From NCBI GenBank assembly GCA_019639155.1, contig JAHBSJ010000001.1, positions 421,948-485,947 of the forward strand: DNA of 64,000 bases. The letters are read 5' to 3'. The notes below the pieces were generated by a model. It searched no databases, had not been told where the DNA came from, and worked only from the letters and a program-made list of their open reading frames with translations. The position numbers and the translations under genes were made by a program. The stretch comes from Acidobacteriota bacterium (GTDB taxonomy: Bacteria; Acidobacteriota; Blastocatellia; Pyrinomonadales; Pyrinomonadaceae). This document shows, in pieces, positions 54,535-63,178 of this stretch; position 1 is the first letter of the stretch; each line of letters begins with the position of its first letter.

Positions 54535-55914
54535 ATGCGGATAAATGAAAGGGTCGTTCAACTGAACGACAAACCTATAAACAACAAGGGCCGTTACGTG
54601 CTGTATTGGATGCAGATGTTCAAACGCACGCATGCCAACCATTCGCTCATCTGGGCGATCAGAAAGGCGAATGAACTGAAGCGGCCGCTAGTTGTTTACG
54701 AAGGTCTGAAATACTACTACCCGTGGGCGTCGGACCGTATTCACACGTTCATCCTTGAGGGCGTCGAGGAAAAGCGACGTGAATTTGAGCGGCTCGGGAT
54801 TGGATATCTCTTTTATCTGCAGAAAGATGCGTCGTCGCCGAAAAATACGGCCGCACAATTGGCACGCGATGCGGCGATGATCGTGACAGATGATTTTCCT
54901 TGCTTCATCATTCCGGAACATAATCGCCGCATCGCCGAACGTGCCGAGATCGCGGTTCACGCCGTCGATTCCAACGGCGTCATTCCGATGTCGAAATTCG
55001 ACAAGGAAGAATATGCCGCTTATACCATCAGGCCGAAGATAAACAAGATGCTGGACCGCCATCTTGTACCGGTTCCTGAGGAAACGGTTGAAATTCCGAG
55101 CCTCGGAATCGATATTGACTGCAGCTTTGAGACCTTCGTAACCGCAGAAAATATTGCCGGGCTTGTCGCCGAATGCGACATCGATCACAGCGTTCCACCC
55201 TCAAATATCTACCACGGCGGCACTGCGAACGGCCGAAAAAGGCTAGACAAATTCGTCAGGGATATACTTTGTAATTACAATGAGGCTCGAAATAAGCCCG
55301 ACCGCGACGGTTCGTCGAGATTATCTGCGTATTTGCACTTCGGTTTTCTTTCGCCGATCGAGGTCGCGCTTGCCGTACGTGGTGCGGATGTGCCGCAGGA
55401 TTCCAAGGATGCGTTCTTGGAAGAGCTGATCGTCCGCCGCGAACTTTCCTACAACATGACGAGGCACAATCCGCATTACGATTCGCTCGCCGCATTGCCG
55501 CCGTGGGCGCAAAAGACGATGCGTGAGCACGCCGGCGACGAGCGGGCGTATCTTTATTCTTTAGAACAATTAGAGGCGGGCGAAACGCACGACGAGCTTT
55601 GGAATGCCTGCCAACGCGAGATGGTCCGAACCGGCGAGATGCACAATTACGTGCGTATGCTGTGGGGCAAGAACGTCATCGCTTGGACGCCGAATTACGA
55701 AACGGCGTTCGAGACGCTCGTACATTTAAATAACAAATACTGCCTGGACGGGCGAAATCCGAATTCATATACCGGCATTCTGTGGTGCTTCGGCAAGCAC
55801 GACAGACCGTGGTTCGAGCGGCCCGTTTTCGGGCAGATGCGTTATATGACGAGCGCAAGTACGGGCAAGAAGTTTGACGCGAAAAAATATATCGAATGGA
55901 CAAAGAGTCTGTGA
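54535..55914 (+). CDS. class II CPD photolyase
   Basis: 459 residues from the ATG at 54535; a GTG at 54511 would read through repeat-like sequence. Class II features: start RINERVVQLNDKPIN with GRYVLYWMQMFKRT, the linker DDFPCFIIPEHNRR, FAD-domain segments FLEELIVRRELSYNMTRHNP and LWGKNVIAWTPNYETAFETL, and the C-terminal LDGRNPNSYTGILWCFGKHD with RPVFGQMRYM. It repairs UV-induced cyclobutane pyrimidine dimers with blue light using FADH-. Its stop touches the stop of the convergent ATE-family gene. Confidence 0.93.
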   Translation: MRINERVVQLNDKPINNKGRYVLYWMQMFKRTHANHSLIWAIRKANELKRPLVVYEGLKYYYPWASDRIHTFILEGVEEKRREFERLGIGYLFYLQKDASSPKNTAAQLARDAAMIVTDDFPCFIIPEHNRRIAERAEIAVHAVDSNGVIPMSKFDKEEYAAYTIRPKINKMLDRHLVPVPEETVEIPSLGIDIDCSFETFVTAENIAGLVAECDIDHSVPPSNIYHGGTANGRKRLDKFVRDILCNYNEARNKPDRDGSSRLSAYLHFGFLSPIEVALAVRGADVPQDSKDAFLEELIVRRELSYNMTRHNPHYDSLAALPPWAQKTMREHAGDERAYLYSLEQLEAGETHDELWNACQREMVRTGEMHNYVRMLWGKNVIAWTPNYETAFETLVHLNNKYCLDGRNPNSYTGILWCFGKHDRPWFERPVFGQMRYMTSASTGKKFDAKKYIEWTKSL

Positions 55915-56601
55915 TCAGGCGGGCTCATTTTCGAACGGCAGCCATTTTCCCTTCCAATCGAAAGCCTCAAGTGCGGTGAATCGTTTCTTGTAGTCGTAAT
56001 ACGAGGGTTTGTCGTATGCGTAGCCGTGATAGTAATAGCTCATCCCAAGAAATTGAGCATATTCTATCTCTTTCAGCATAAGGAAAATGCCGAGACTGCG
56101 GCTCTTCTCCGAGGGTTCGAAACACGAATACACCGCCGACAAACACTCCTCGCCGACATTCGTAATGCCGACCGCAAGAAGTTTTCCGCTGCCATCGCGA
56201 ACATTGAACTGCTTGCCTTCGACGGGCCTGTTCGCAGGATCATCCGACAAATAGACGTAGATATTCTCGGGCGGATATTCGGTGAATCGTTCGCGGTGGC
56301 GAAAGAAAAGATCGACGACCTCGTCGGTGATATTGACGGGCTCGATCGTGATCTGAAGGTCTCCGTTCTTTTTCAGGACACGTTTTTGGCTGTGTGAAAG
56401 TTTTAGATCTGATAGCCGAACGCGGAGCGGAATTACGTGCAGAAATATGTCGTCATCGTTGACCGCGAGGCTGTAACGAAAGAACTTGCAGCCGAAATTT
56501 CTCCAGCCCTCGGCCATCAGGCGGTCGAAATCGGCTTTGTGCAGGCGGTCGTGGTCGGCCTCGCCGTGGACGAAATTTCTTCGCAGTTCGTCGATGTCCA
56601 T
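55915..56601 (-). CDS. ATE/Bpt-family aminoacyl-tRNA--protein transferase
   Basis: 228 residues from the ATG at 56601. The C-terminal ATE domain is clear: LSHSQKRVLKKNGDLQITIE, LLAVGITNVGEECLSAVYSC, KSRSLGIFLMLKEIEYAQFL, YYYHGYAYDKPSYYDYKKRF. The N-terminal cysteine cluster (CxxC) of ATE1 and Bpt is not visible, only a single Cys in FGCKFFRYS. Such enzymes add Arg or Leu to N-terminal acidic residues, marking proteins for N-degron decay. Proximity to clpA supports a role in proteolysis. Confidence 0.82.
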   Translation of the reverse strand: MDIDELRRNFVHGEADHDRLHKADFDRLMAEGWRNFGCKFFRYSLAVNDDDIFLHVIPLRVRLSDLKLSHSQKRVLKKNGDLQITIEPVNITDEVVDLFFRHRERFTEYPPENIYVYLSDDPANRPVEGKQFNVRDGSGKLLAVGITNVGEECLSAVYSCFEPSEKSRSLGIFLMLKEIEYAQFLGMSYYYHGYAYDKPSYYDYKKRFTALEAFDWKGKWLPFENEPA

Positions 56602-56628
56602 CGCCAAAGCCCCGCCCTTTGCCGAGCG

Positions 56629-56922
56629 CTACCAACTTACGCTGCCTTCTTTTGAAGTATCGATCTGGGCGAGTTCGACGCCTTCGTTAAAGAAGAAGAT
56701 CTTCATCTGATCGAAAAGGAATTCGTGTGAATCGGGATTTGAAACGTCGATGCCGAAATGATTAATGAGCTGATTCTGCTTTTGCAGCCATTCTTTCCAA
56801 CAGTCGCCGCAGGTTTCGGCGCCGATCTTTTGGCCCAATTCCGTCGGTATCGGTGCATACCCGAGCGGCTCGCCTTTTTGCCCGCAGCGGGCACATTTGA
56901 ATTTGTCTCCAAATAATCCCAT
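56629..56922 (-). CDS. YggX-like Fe(II)-trafficking protein with zinc-ribbon N-terminus
   Basis: 97 residues. The YggX core (PIPTELGQKIGAETCGDCWK, EWLQKQNQLINHFGIDVSNP, EFLFDQMKIFF) matches the oxidative-damage-protection family, which helps protect or build iron-sulfur clusters. Two extra CxxC pairs (KCARCGQKG and TCGDCWK) suggest a bound metal; classical YggX has only one conserved Cys. It lies 27 bases upstream of the ATE-family gene and 114 bases after the peroxiredoxin gene, all leftward. Confidence 0.75.
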   Translation of the reverse strand: MGLFGDKFKCARCGQKGEPLGYAPIPTELGQKIGAETCGDCWKEWLQKQNQLINHFGIDVSNPDSHEFLFDQMKIFFFNEGVELAQIDTSKEGSVSW

Positions 56923-56949
56923 AACCGAAATTTTACCACAGCAGTCATC

Positions 56950-57039
56950 TAGCCACAGAGAGCACTGAGAACATGGAGCGCAGCTAAATAACCATACAGA
57001 CGTCGGTGTTCACTGTCTCCTCTGTGTTCTCTGTGGCTA
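56950..57039. repeat. dispersed periodic inverted repeat (CACAGAG type)
   Basis: Left arm 56950-56980 (TAGCCACAGAGA, then CACTGAGAA- and CATGGAG-type units) pairs with right arm 57011-57039 (ending TCTCTGTGGCTA). The outer 12 bases are perfect. The last three bases of the right arm are the TAG stop of the leftward peroxiredoxin gene. Confidence 0.8.
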
Positions 57040-57486
57040 ACTTGCATTTGCGATCGCGGCGAGGACATCGGCGTCCGCGGGGCGGAACAGGCTGATCGCC
57101 TCGACCTTGTGATATGCGATCGTGCCCTCGCGGTCGATCACGACCACGCCGCGTGCCGAGCGGCCCGGCAGCCAGCTTTTCATTCCGTACATCTCGGAGA
57201 CCTTGCGATCCGTGTCTGCTAGCAGCTTCAGCGGCAGTTCGTTCTTTTCCGCAAAACCTTTGTGCGATTCGACCGAATCGGTCGAGATGCCGACGACCTC
57301 GGCACCCGTCGCCTGATACTCCGACCAATGATCCCGAACCGAACACAACTGCGCCGTGCAAACCGGCGAATTGTCCGCGGGATAAAATATCAGCACAACA
57401 ACCCGACCACGATGATCGCTTAACCGCCAATCATTGCCGCCGCTGTCCTTCAATGTAAATTCGGTTGCAGGTTCTCCGATCCTCAT
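57037..57486 (-). CDS. BCP/PrxQ-type peroxiredoxin
   Basis: 149 residues. The peroxidatic cysteine is in NSPVCTAQLCSVRD, and a second Cys five residues later matches the atypical two-Cys arrangement of BCP (Cys45/Cys50 in E. coli). The preceding VVVLIFYPAD strand and the later LLADTDRKVSEMYGM are typical. It reduces peroxides using thioredoxin. Its stop codon is formed by the end of an inverted repeat. Upstream neighbours are the parDE genes. Confidence 0.93.
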   Translation of the reverse strand: MRIGEPATEFTLKDSGGNDWRLSDHRGRVVVLIFYPADNSPVCTAQLCSVRDHWSEYQATGAEVVGISTDSVESHKGFAEKNELPLKLLADTDRKVSEMYGMKSWLPGRSARGVVVIDREGTIAYHKVEAISLFRPADADVLAAIANAS

Positions 57487-57504
57487 TTCATACCTAAAAG
57501 ATCA

Positions 57505-57795
57505 TCAACTGAATGCCTCGTCAAGGTCGCGTGCGGCATGGAGCACTCTTGTGATCGAGACCTTTCCAGCCCAGACCCTATAGAAGATCAAATAACTTCC
57601 ACTTGGAAAGCTTCGTAATCCTTCCTTTAGTTCATCTCGTTCCCGACCGGCCAATGGATTGTCAGCCAACATCTCAAAGATCTCGATCATTCGAGAGTAA
57701 AGCGACATCGATGCCTCGAAGTTATCGTCGGCTATGAAACCCAGTATTTCATTAATGTCCTCTTCTGCCTCGCGAGAGACTATTAATCTAGCCAT
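57505..57795 (-). CDS. parE: ParE-type toxin
   Basis: 96 residues with the ParE pattern: SREAEEDINEILGFIADDNF, a long helix (SLYSRMIEIFEMLADNPLAG), RDELKEGLRSFPSGSYLIFY and RVLHAARDLDEAF. ParE toxins poison DNA gyrase. The start overlaps the antitoxin's 3' end by eight bases, giving translational coupling. Comparison with the TA pair at 27 kb shows a different antitoxin family, so the two modules are independent. Confidence 0.92.
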   Translation of the reverse strand: MARLIVSREAEEDINEILGFIADDNFEASMSLYSRMIEIFEMLADNPLAGRERDELKEGLRSFPSGSYLIFYRVWAGKVSITRVLHAARDLDEAFS

Positions 57796-58054
57796 TCTGT
57801 TGTTTTCTCTGCAAAAGCCGTTCTCGTATCTCCGCCATTACTTCATGGCCGTCTCTGTACCGTCCCGCCTCGAGGTCGTCGATCCCTTTTTGAATTTCGG
57901 CGCGCAATGCGTTCAGCTTTGCCTCGCGCATCTCGTCTCGCTGCTGAAGCAGTCGGATGCCCTCGCGGACTACCTCGCTGGCGGAGTTGTACATACCCGA
58001 CTTTACCTTGCTTTCTATTAGGGCCTCGATCTCCGGCGTCAGAGAAACATTCAT
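57788..58054 (-). CDS. parD: ParD-type antitoxin
   Basis: 88 residues. The ribbon-helix-helix start is MNVSLTPEIEALIESKVKSG with YNSASEVVREGIRLLQQRDE, the hallmark of ParD/CopG-like repressors. The remaining charged helix (LRAEIQKGIDDLEAGRY) binds the toxin. It would repress its own promoter; a set of TGCTATT repeats lies immediately upstream. Confidence 0.93.
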   Translation of the reverse strand: MNVSLTPEIEALIESKVKSGMYNSASEVVREGIRLLQQRDEMREAKLNALRAEIQKGIDDLEAGRYRDGHEVMAEIRERLLQRKQQNG

Positions 58055-58074
58055 AGCTAAACCTCTCGACCCAA

Positions 58075-58112
58075 AATAGCATTTGTTGCTATTAATAACA
58101 ATCTTTGCTATT
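58075..58112 (-). promoter_or_regulatory. probable ParD operator with three heptamer half-sites
   Basis: AATAGCA (58075-58081) faces TGCTATT (58087-58093) as a perfect inverted repeat, and a third TGCTATT lies at 58106-58112, exactly 19 bases further on. The array lies 21 bases before the parD start, where the parDE promoter should be. It overlaps the last codons of the leftward radical SAM gene. Confidence 0.6.
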
Positions 58113-59115
58113 GAAAGTCTCTGATGTCCCGGAATGGCTCGTCTTTGTCCGTGAAATCCGGGCGGTAGTAAAACGACGCGGCTTCATATTCCTGCATAAA
58201 GCCTTCTTCGATGCCGAGGGTTTCCAGCAGCGAGACGGCATCGAACCACTCGCCTTCGGAGATGCGGCGGGACAGCAGAATGTAACGCGGATCGGTGGCG
58301 GCCTTGTTGGTGGCGTAGTATTGGGCCATTAGCGAGATGGCCGTTCTTGGCCCGAGTTCGTCGCGTATCCAGCGGAGGTTTTCTTCGAGCCCGGCGATGT
58401 CGTTTGGCAAGACGAGCAGGCGGATGAGCAGGCCGCGTCGGAGTAGGCCGTTGTCGTCGAAAACTAACTCGTCGCCCATTTGCCGGTGCATTTCCTTGAT
58501 GGCGGCACGGGCGAATCGTGGGTAATCTCGGATCTTAGAATATTGAAAACCGGCGTCGGCGTCGGCGTATTTGAGGTCCGGCAGATAGACGTCGACGATG
58601 CCTTCGAGCAGGCGGAGCACCTCGACCGAGTCGTAAGCGTTCGTGTTGTAAACGATCGGCAGCCGCAGGCCTCGCTCAGCAGCGATCAATATCGCGCGAG
58701 CCATCTGCGGGGCAAAATGCGTGGGCGAGACAAAGCCGATGTTGTGACAGCCGCGGTCCTGTAGTTCCAGCATCATCTCGGCCAGGCGTTCGTGGGTCAC
58801 CTCGTTCTTTTTCTGTTCTTTCCAGGTCTGGGAGATCTGGTAGTTTTGACAGTAAACGCAGCGGAGATTGCAGTTGCCGAAGAAGATATTTCCGGCGCCA
58901 TGCGTGCCCGAAAGACAAGGCTCTTCGCCGAAATGAGCGGTGTAGCCGGAAACGATCGGCAGACGGCCCGAATAGCACGCGGCGATCTCGTCATTTAGAC
59001 GGTCGTTGCCGCAATCTTTTGGGCAGACCGTGCAGGCGCGCAACAGTTCTTCGAGGGCGACGACGCGCTCCTCGAGCTTAGTCTCCTCCAAGAGTGTCAG
59101 GTATCTTGCGTCCAC
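58108..59115 (-). CDS. PflX-like radical SAM protein (COG1313)
   Basis: 335 residues. The 4Fe-4S motif is CNLRCVYC (C-x3-C-x2-C) near residue 83, and an extra cysteine set sits earlier (ACTVCPKDCG). HFGEEPCLSGTHGAGNIFFG and VDVYLPDLKYADADAG are typical of the pyruvate-formate-lyase activating enzyme-related group with unknown substrates. The 5' end overlaps the preceding DUF2721 gene by 38 bases. The 3' end runs into the parD operator region. Confidence 0.88.
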   Translation of the reverse strand: MDARYLTLLEETKLEERVVALEELLRACTVCPKDCGNDRLNDEIAACYSGRLPIVSGYTAHFGEEPCLSGTHGAGNIFFGNCNLRCVYCQNYQISQTWKEQKKNEVTHERLAEMMLELQDRGCHNIGFVSPTHFAPQMARAILIAAERGLRLPIVYNTNAYDSVEVLRLLEGIVDVYLPDLKYADADAGFQYSKIRDYPRFARAAIKEMHRQMGDELVFDDNGLLRRGLLIRLLVLPNDIAGLEENLRWIRDELGPRTAISLMAQYYATNKAATDPRYILLSRRISEGEWFDAVSLLETLGIEEGFMQEYEAASFYYRPDFTDKDEPFRDIRDFQ

Positions 59116-59710
59116 TTAGTTTGATCTTTGCCGGCCGCATTCCGCCGTTCTTGCCTTTGGGCTCATATTTTACCGACACGTCCTTCGGTGCGACCTCGCG
59201 GGCGAGTTCCCACGTGAAATCCATCTCGGCGTTGACGGTCGCGGTCGCCATGCGCGTTTCGCGCAGCATCAGCATACTGCCGTAAAACAGGAACATTATG
59301 CCGAAGACGCCGATCGCGATCGGCAGGTATTTCGCAAAGGCATATCGGCTAAGGAACGCCGCGAGAGCGATTGATACAGAGCACAAAATGAACGCACCAA
59401 GTCCGTAGTAAAACCACTGCATCGCCTTTTGCAGCAGACGCGAGCGGCTCGTCACCTTATCGAGCAGATCGACGATCACTTCCACGCGTTTGTCGTACAG
59501 CGGTATTTCCTCTTTGTTGTCGATATAGATCAGCTCGCTGAGCCGTTCCTCAAGGTAGCGCACGCGGTCGATCACGCGGCCCAGTCGCGTCGAAGTAGAA
59601 AGCACGAGCGAACCCGTCGCAGAGATCAACAATGCCGGGGTGATCATCGCGGTCAGAAATTCGATCGTTGAGCTGAGTGCGTCCGGATTGACGATATCAT
59701 TCGCGGCCAT
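59078..59710 (-). CDS. DUF2721 membrane protein
   Basis: 210 residues. An N-terminal membrane helix (FLTAMITPALLISATGSLVL) is followed by the family's RLGRVIDRVRYLEERLSEL helix, then two more membrane segments (YYGLGAFILCSVSIALAAFL and LPIAIGVFGIMFLFYGSMLM). A soluble, basic C-terminal tail of about 55 residues extends beyond the usual domain. Function unknown. It lies upstream of, and overlaps, the PflX-like gene. Confidence 0.85.
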   Translation of the reverse strand: MAANDIVNPDALSSTIEFLTAMITPALLISATGSLVLSTSTRLGRVIDRVRYLEERLSELIYIDNKEEIPLYDKRVEVIVDLLDKVTSRSRLLQKAMQWFYYGLGAFILCSVSIALAAFLSRYAFAKYLPIAIGVFGIMFLFYGSMLMLRETRMATATVNAEMDFTWELAREVAPKDVSVKYEPKGKNGGMRPAKIKLSGRKIPDTLGGD

Positions 59711-59721
59711 AGGCTTATATA

Positions 59722-59751
59722 TTACCGCAGAGACGCAGAGACGCGGAGAGG
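59722..59751. repeat. single arm of the periodic repeat family
   Basis: Reads ACCGCAGAGACGCAGAGACG and on to CGGAGAGG: three CGCAGAGA-type units with 8-base period, identical in style to the left arm at 31225. No right arm follows. It lies just upstream of the DUF2721 start. Confidence 0.7.
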
Positions 59752-59797
59752 ACTTGCGAGAACTTGAATAGTTTGCGTACGCCGGTGCACAGCCCTG

Positions 59798-60025
59798 CTA
59801 TGGCCAAAGCGGTACCTTTCCATGGCGGCCGGTGCGTGCCAAATTTCCCCACAACAGGCCATATACAATGACCGCGACACCGCCTGCTGCGATCAGCGGT
59901 GTGTCCTCAGAAAAACCTGAATAAATTGCGTAAATACCGGCTGAGATCAGAAGGAATGCCAGCATCGCGGCGAATACACGCATGCCCCTGGTCAATTTTT
60001 CGGGATCGCGTCCGGCACAGATCAT
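59798..60025 (-). CDS. small two-helix membrane protein
   Basis: 75 residues with two membrane helices (RVFAAMLAFLLISAGIYAIY and LIAAGGVAVIVYGLLWGNLA) and a short basic tail. The start overlaps the DUF962 gene stop by four bases (ATGA at 60022-60025), so it is coupled to that gene. No family recognised. Confidence 0.65.
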   Translation of the reverse strand: MICAGRDPEKLTRGMRVFAAMLAFLLISAGIYAIYSGFSEDTPLIAAGGVAVIVYGLLWGNLARTGRHGKVPLWP

Positions 60026-60351
60026 TTGGACACCCTTTCAACCTCGCGTCTCATGCGGCCCGTTGCCATATACCACATCATTTTGTAGTCGGAAATGAAC
60101 GACCAGAAAGGATATTTGAATGTCGCGGGACGGTTCTTTTCAATAACAAAGTGGGCGAACCACGCAAAAGCATAACCGACGACAAAACAAAGCGGGAAGT
60201 AATACCACGTTCCGCGCCGGATGAACCACGCCAACAAGATGAGGCCGAGCGACGTGCCTAGGAAGTGCAGAATGCGTGTCAGCGGCTTGCTGTGCTCAGC
60301 GACGTAAAAGTCCCAAAACTCGCTGTAGTTTGAAATGCGGTCTGCGGCCAT
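60022..60351 (-). CDS. DUF962 / Mpo1-like membrane protein
   Basis: 109 residues. The family pattern is clear: FYVAEHSKPLTRILHFLGTS, FVVGYAFAWFAHFVIEKNRP and ATFKYPFWSFISDYKMM, with the histidines of the HxxxxR/HFxG and AHF...N(R)PA motifs kept. The yeast relative Mpo1 is a dioxygenase of 2-hydroxy fatty acids, so a lipid role is possible. The gene ends coupled to the small membrane gene and begins next to the kinase stop (one base between). Confidence 0.88.
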   Translation of the reverse strand: MAADRISNYSEFWDFYVAEHSKPLTRILHFLGTSLGLILLAWFIRRGTWYYFPLCFVVGYAFAWFAHFVIEKNRPATFKYPFWSFISDYKMMWYMATGRMRREVERVSK

Positions 60352-60352
60352 A

Positions 60353-63178
60353 TTACTTTGCCAATGCTGCCATTTCGTTCGGTGTCAGAGCTCGTCCGCG
60401 TAAAACGGCGAGATGCTCCTTGTCGATCGCCGTCAGAAGGCCGCTTCTTTCCAATCCGGCAAAGACCGTTTCGGACCGTTTATAGAACGATCGGGCAGCT
60501 GCGGCGTTGATTTGAGTGCGGTTTGACTGCTGCGCGGTCGCCGGACGGCAGTAGTAGTTTTGGTCGGCGATGCCGCCGAACGGCCTCTCCTGCCGCGAGC
60601 AAAGCCCGATACCCGCATAAGAATCGCCAAGCACCGCATATACTCCCGCAAGTTCGCGGACCGCTTTCCTATTCAGCGGAATGCTCTCCTCGATGATGCT
60701 CGACAACGCAACGGAGGCTTTTTCAAGTTCCTGCCTGCCGGCGGCGGTTTCGCCGATAGATATCAGCAATTTGCCGACAACGATCGAATGAATTGTCCCG
60801 CTGTGACGGCTGCGTGCGTTGTTGCGATTGGCATCCACGGCCTCCCAATTTCTGCGGCTCTCGCGTGAACGTTCTATCAGCGCAAGAGCTCCTGCCCGGT
60901 CGCCTCGCACCGCAGCGAGTTCAGCCATCGAAAGATAGGCGTCGTATTCCTTTCTCGCCAAAAACCCGGACGAGCCGCGTTTCAATTGCTCCCGTGCGAG
61001 TTCGGCGGCCTTAGCGTAAGCCTGTTCGGAACCTGCCGTGTCGCCTGCCCTTTCGCGGACGCTCCCTCGAAGAAAGTGCACGGAAACAGCCGAAATAGAG
61101 TTTCTGCCGGCGGAGAGATCGTTCTCCAGGGACCGTTGAGCAATGGCGGCTGCTTCGTTAATGGCGGCGTCGGCGGACCTGATATCGTCCAGCCGGTTTG
61201 CATAATGGTCCGCGATCGTTGCGTACGAAGTTGCGATCTTTGCGGGTGCTTCCGGGTCGGAAATGTCGGCCTCAAGCAACTTAATGCGCTGGCGATAGGC
61301 GTCAACCGAACGCACAAAATATTCCCTCGCCTCTGCGTCACGGCCGAGCAGCAGCATGCCGTTCGCGACGTCGGCCAAAGCCGCGGCGTACCAGCGGACG
61401 GCGGGTTCGTTATCCGGTTCCGATGCAAAGCTCCGTTCCCGTAATGCCAGTCTTTCGAGTCTATTTTCTATGGAAGCGTGCAGATCGGTCTCGCCGAAAA
61501 ACTCGTCCTGCTTGTAGAGGACGCGGACAAGCAGGTCGCGATACCGGCCGCTGTCGTTCTCGCCGTTCAGGCCGCGGGCAATAGTTTCGGCACTTGCCAG
61601 GCTCTCGCGTGCGCGGCCGATGTCGATCGACTGGTACGCGAACTCGTGTCCAAGTTTCAGATACGCCTCCGCCAGTTCGGCGAGAAGCTCCGGCTCGCGT
61701 GTTTGTGCGGCCAGATTGTCCAGAAACTCTGCAGATATCGCTATCAGACGAGCGCGTGCCTCGTGGCTGACGTGAGATTCGTCCAAGCCGTGATCCCAGC
61801 CGGAGATCAGGGAATTCGACAGCTCGCGGACCTGGTTGAACCGCTCGTTGGCGCGGTCGCGTTCGGCGGCGGCGGCGTTCCATTGCCACATCGCGGTGCC
61901 GAAACCCAACAGCACGGCCACGGCGATCGCGGCGGCGGCGGCGGCCTGCGGCCGATGGCGGTCGATGAATTTCGACGCGAGGTAGCCGAATGACGCGGGC
62001 CGTGCCATCACGGGCATGCCGGTCAGATGCCGTTCGATATCCTCGGCGAACTGCATCACAGAGCCGTATCTGCGTTCGGGTTCCTTCCTCAGCGACATCA
62101 GAACGATATTGTCCAGGTCGCCGCTCAGGCGCCGGCGGAGACGGTCAGGGCGGTCATTGCGAAATTCCGCGAGGGTTTCGGGCGTCAGCTCGCGGCCTGT
62201 TTCTCTACGGCGGACGGCCGCGGTCGAAGGTGCGTCAGGTTCGGCCTCGGCGATGTATTTGGAAATATCAGCACGCGATCGCCCTGCGAGTTCGATGGGG
62301 CGATGGCCGCTCATCAGTTCGTAAAGCAGAACGCCGAGGCTGTAGATGTCGGACGCGGTCGTGATCGGTCCGCCGGCGACCTGTTCCGGTGAAGCGTATT
62401 CGGGCGTCATCATCCGCATCCCGAACGCGGTTTCGGCCAGCGTCACGCCGACGACGTCGTCGGACAATATCTTTGAAATGCCGAAATCGAGCAGTTTCGG
62501 TTCGCCGTCGGTGCCGACGAGGATGTTGTTCGGCTTGATGTCGCGGTGGATGACGAGGTTCTTATGTGCGAACGACACGGCGGAGCATATCTTGGCAAAG
62601 AGCCGCAGCCTGTCGTCGATGTTCAGGCGATTTGCGTCGCAGAAAGTTGTGACCGGAACGCCTTCGACGTATTCCATCACAAAGAACGGCCTGCCGTCGT
62701 CCGTGGTCCCGCCGTTGAGCAGGCGTGCGATATTCGGGTGCTGCAGAGCGGCGGTCACCTGGCGTTCGACCTTGAAACGCCGCAGCACTTCGTCGGTGTC
62801 CATGCCTCGTTTTATGACCTTGACGGCGGCTTTTTGCCTCAGTTCGAGGTGTTCGCCGAGGTAAACGACGCCCATGCCGCCTCGGCCGAGTTCGCTGATG
62901 ATGCGGTAATCGCCGATGCGTTCCGGCGGCGTTTCGTCGTCGATACCGAGTGCCAAGGCACCGCTCGCGAACACCGCGTCCTTCAGGAAACCGCGTTCTT
63001 CCGAGGCGCGTTCGGCCGCGAGCAGGGCGAGGAGTTCGCCGCGGAGTGCTTCGTCGCCGGCGCATTCGCTGTCGGCGAAACCGCGGCGTTCGCCGGGCGG
63101 CATCGACAGGGCGCGTTCGAAAAGCTCGTTCAGACGGGCCCAATCCATCGATGCCGGTTGTCGCGTTGCATCAGGCAT
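60353..63178 (-). CDS. membrane Ser/Thr protein kinase with C-terminal TPR-like sensor
   Basis: 941 residues from the ATG at 63178. The kinase domain spans about 91-360: glycine loop LGRGGMGVVYLG (98-109), Lys120 (AAVKVIKRG), HRD (211-213), DFG (231-233) and TPEYASPEQ (258-266). One membrane helix (about 411-431) precedes a 500-residue helical region of repeated TPR-like units (LLAELAEAYLKLGHEF, IATSYATIADHYANRL, ELAGVYAVLGDSYAG). The start overlaps the sigma factor stop by eight bases. This kinase-sigma pairing is a recurring Acidobacteria design in which the kinase likely modulates the sigma factor or acts in the same pathway. Confidence 0.94.
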   Translation of the reverse strand: MPDATRQPASMDWARLNELFERALSMPPGERRGFADSECAGDEALRGELLALLAAERASEERGFLKDAVFASGALALGIDDETPPERIGDYRIISELGRGGMGVVYLGEHLELRQKAAVKVIKRGMDTDEVLRRFKVERQVTAALQHPNIARLLNGGTTDDGRPFFVMEYVEGVPVTTFCDANRLNIDDRLRLFAKICSAVSFAHKNLVIHRDIKPNNILVGTDGEPKLLDFGISKILSDDVVGVTLAETAFGMRMMTPEYASPEQVAGGPITTASDIYSLGVLLYELMSGHRPIELAGRSRADISKYIAEAEPDAPSTAAVRRRETGRELTPETLAEFRNDRPDRLRRRLSGDLDNIVLMSLRKEPERRYGSVMQFAEDIERHLTGMPVMARPASFGYLASKFIDRHRPQAAAAAAIAVAVLLGFGTAMWQWNAAAAERDRANERFNQVRELSNSLISGWDHGLDESHVSHEARARLIAISAEFLDNLAAQTREPELLAELAEAYLKLGHEFAYQSIDIGRARESLASAETIARGLNGENDSGRYRDLLVRVLYKQDEFFGETDLHASIENRLERLALRERSFASEPDNEPAVRWYAAALADVANGMLLLGRDAEAREYFVRSVDAYRQRIKLLEADISDPEAPAKIATSYATIADHYANRLDDIRSADAAINEAAAIAQRSLENDLSAGRNSISAVSVHFLRGSVRERAGDTAGSEQAYAKAAELAREQLKRGSSGFLARKEYDAYLSMAELAAVRGDRAGALALIERSRESRRNWEAVDANRNNARSRHSGTIHSIVVGKLLISIGETAAGRQELEKASVALSSIIEESIPLNRKAVRELAGVYAVLGDSYAGIGLCSRQERPFGGIADQNYYCRPATAQQSNRTQINAAAARSFYKRSETVFAGLERSGLLTAIDKEHLAVLRGRALTPNEMAALAK

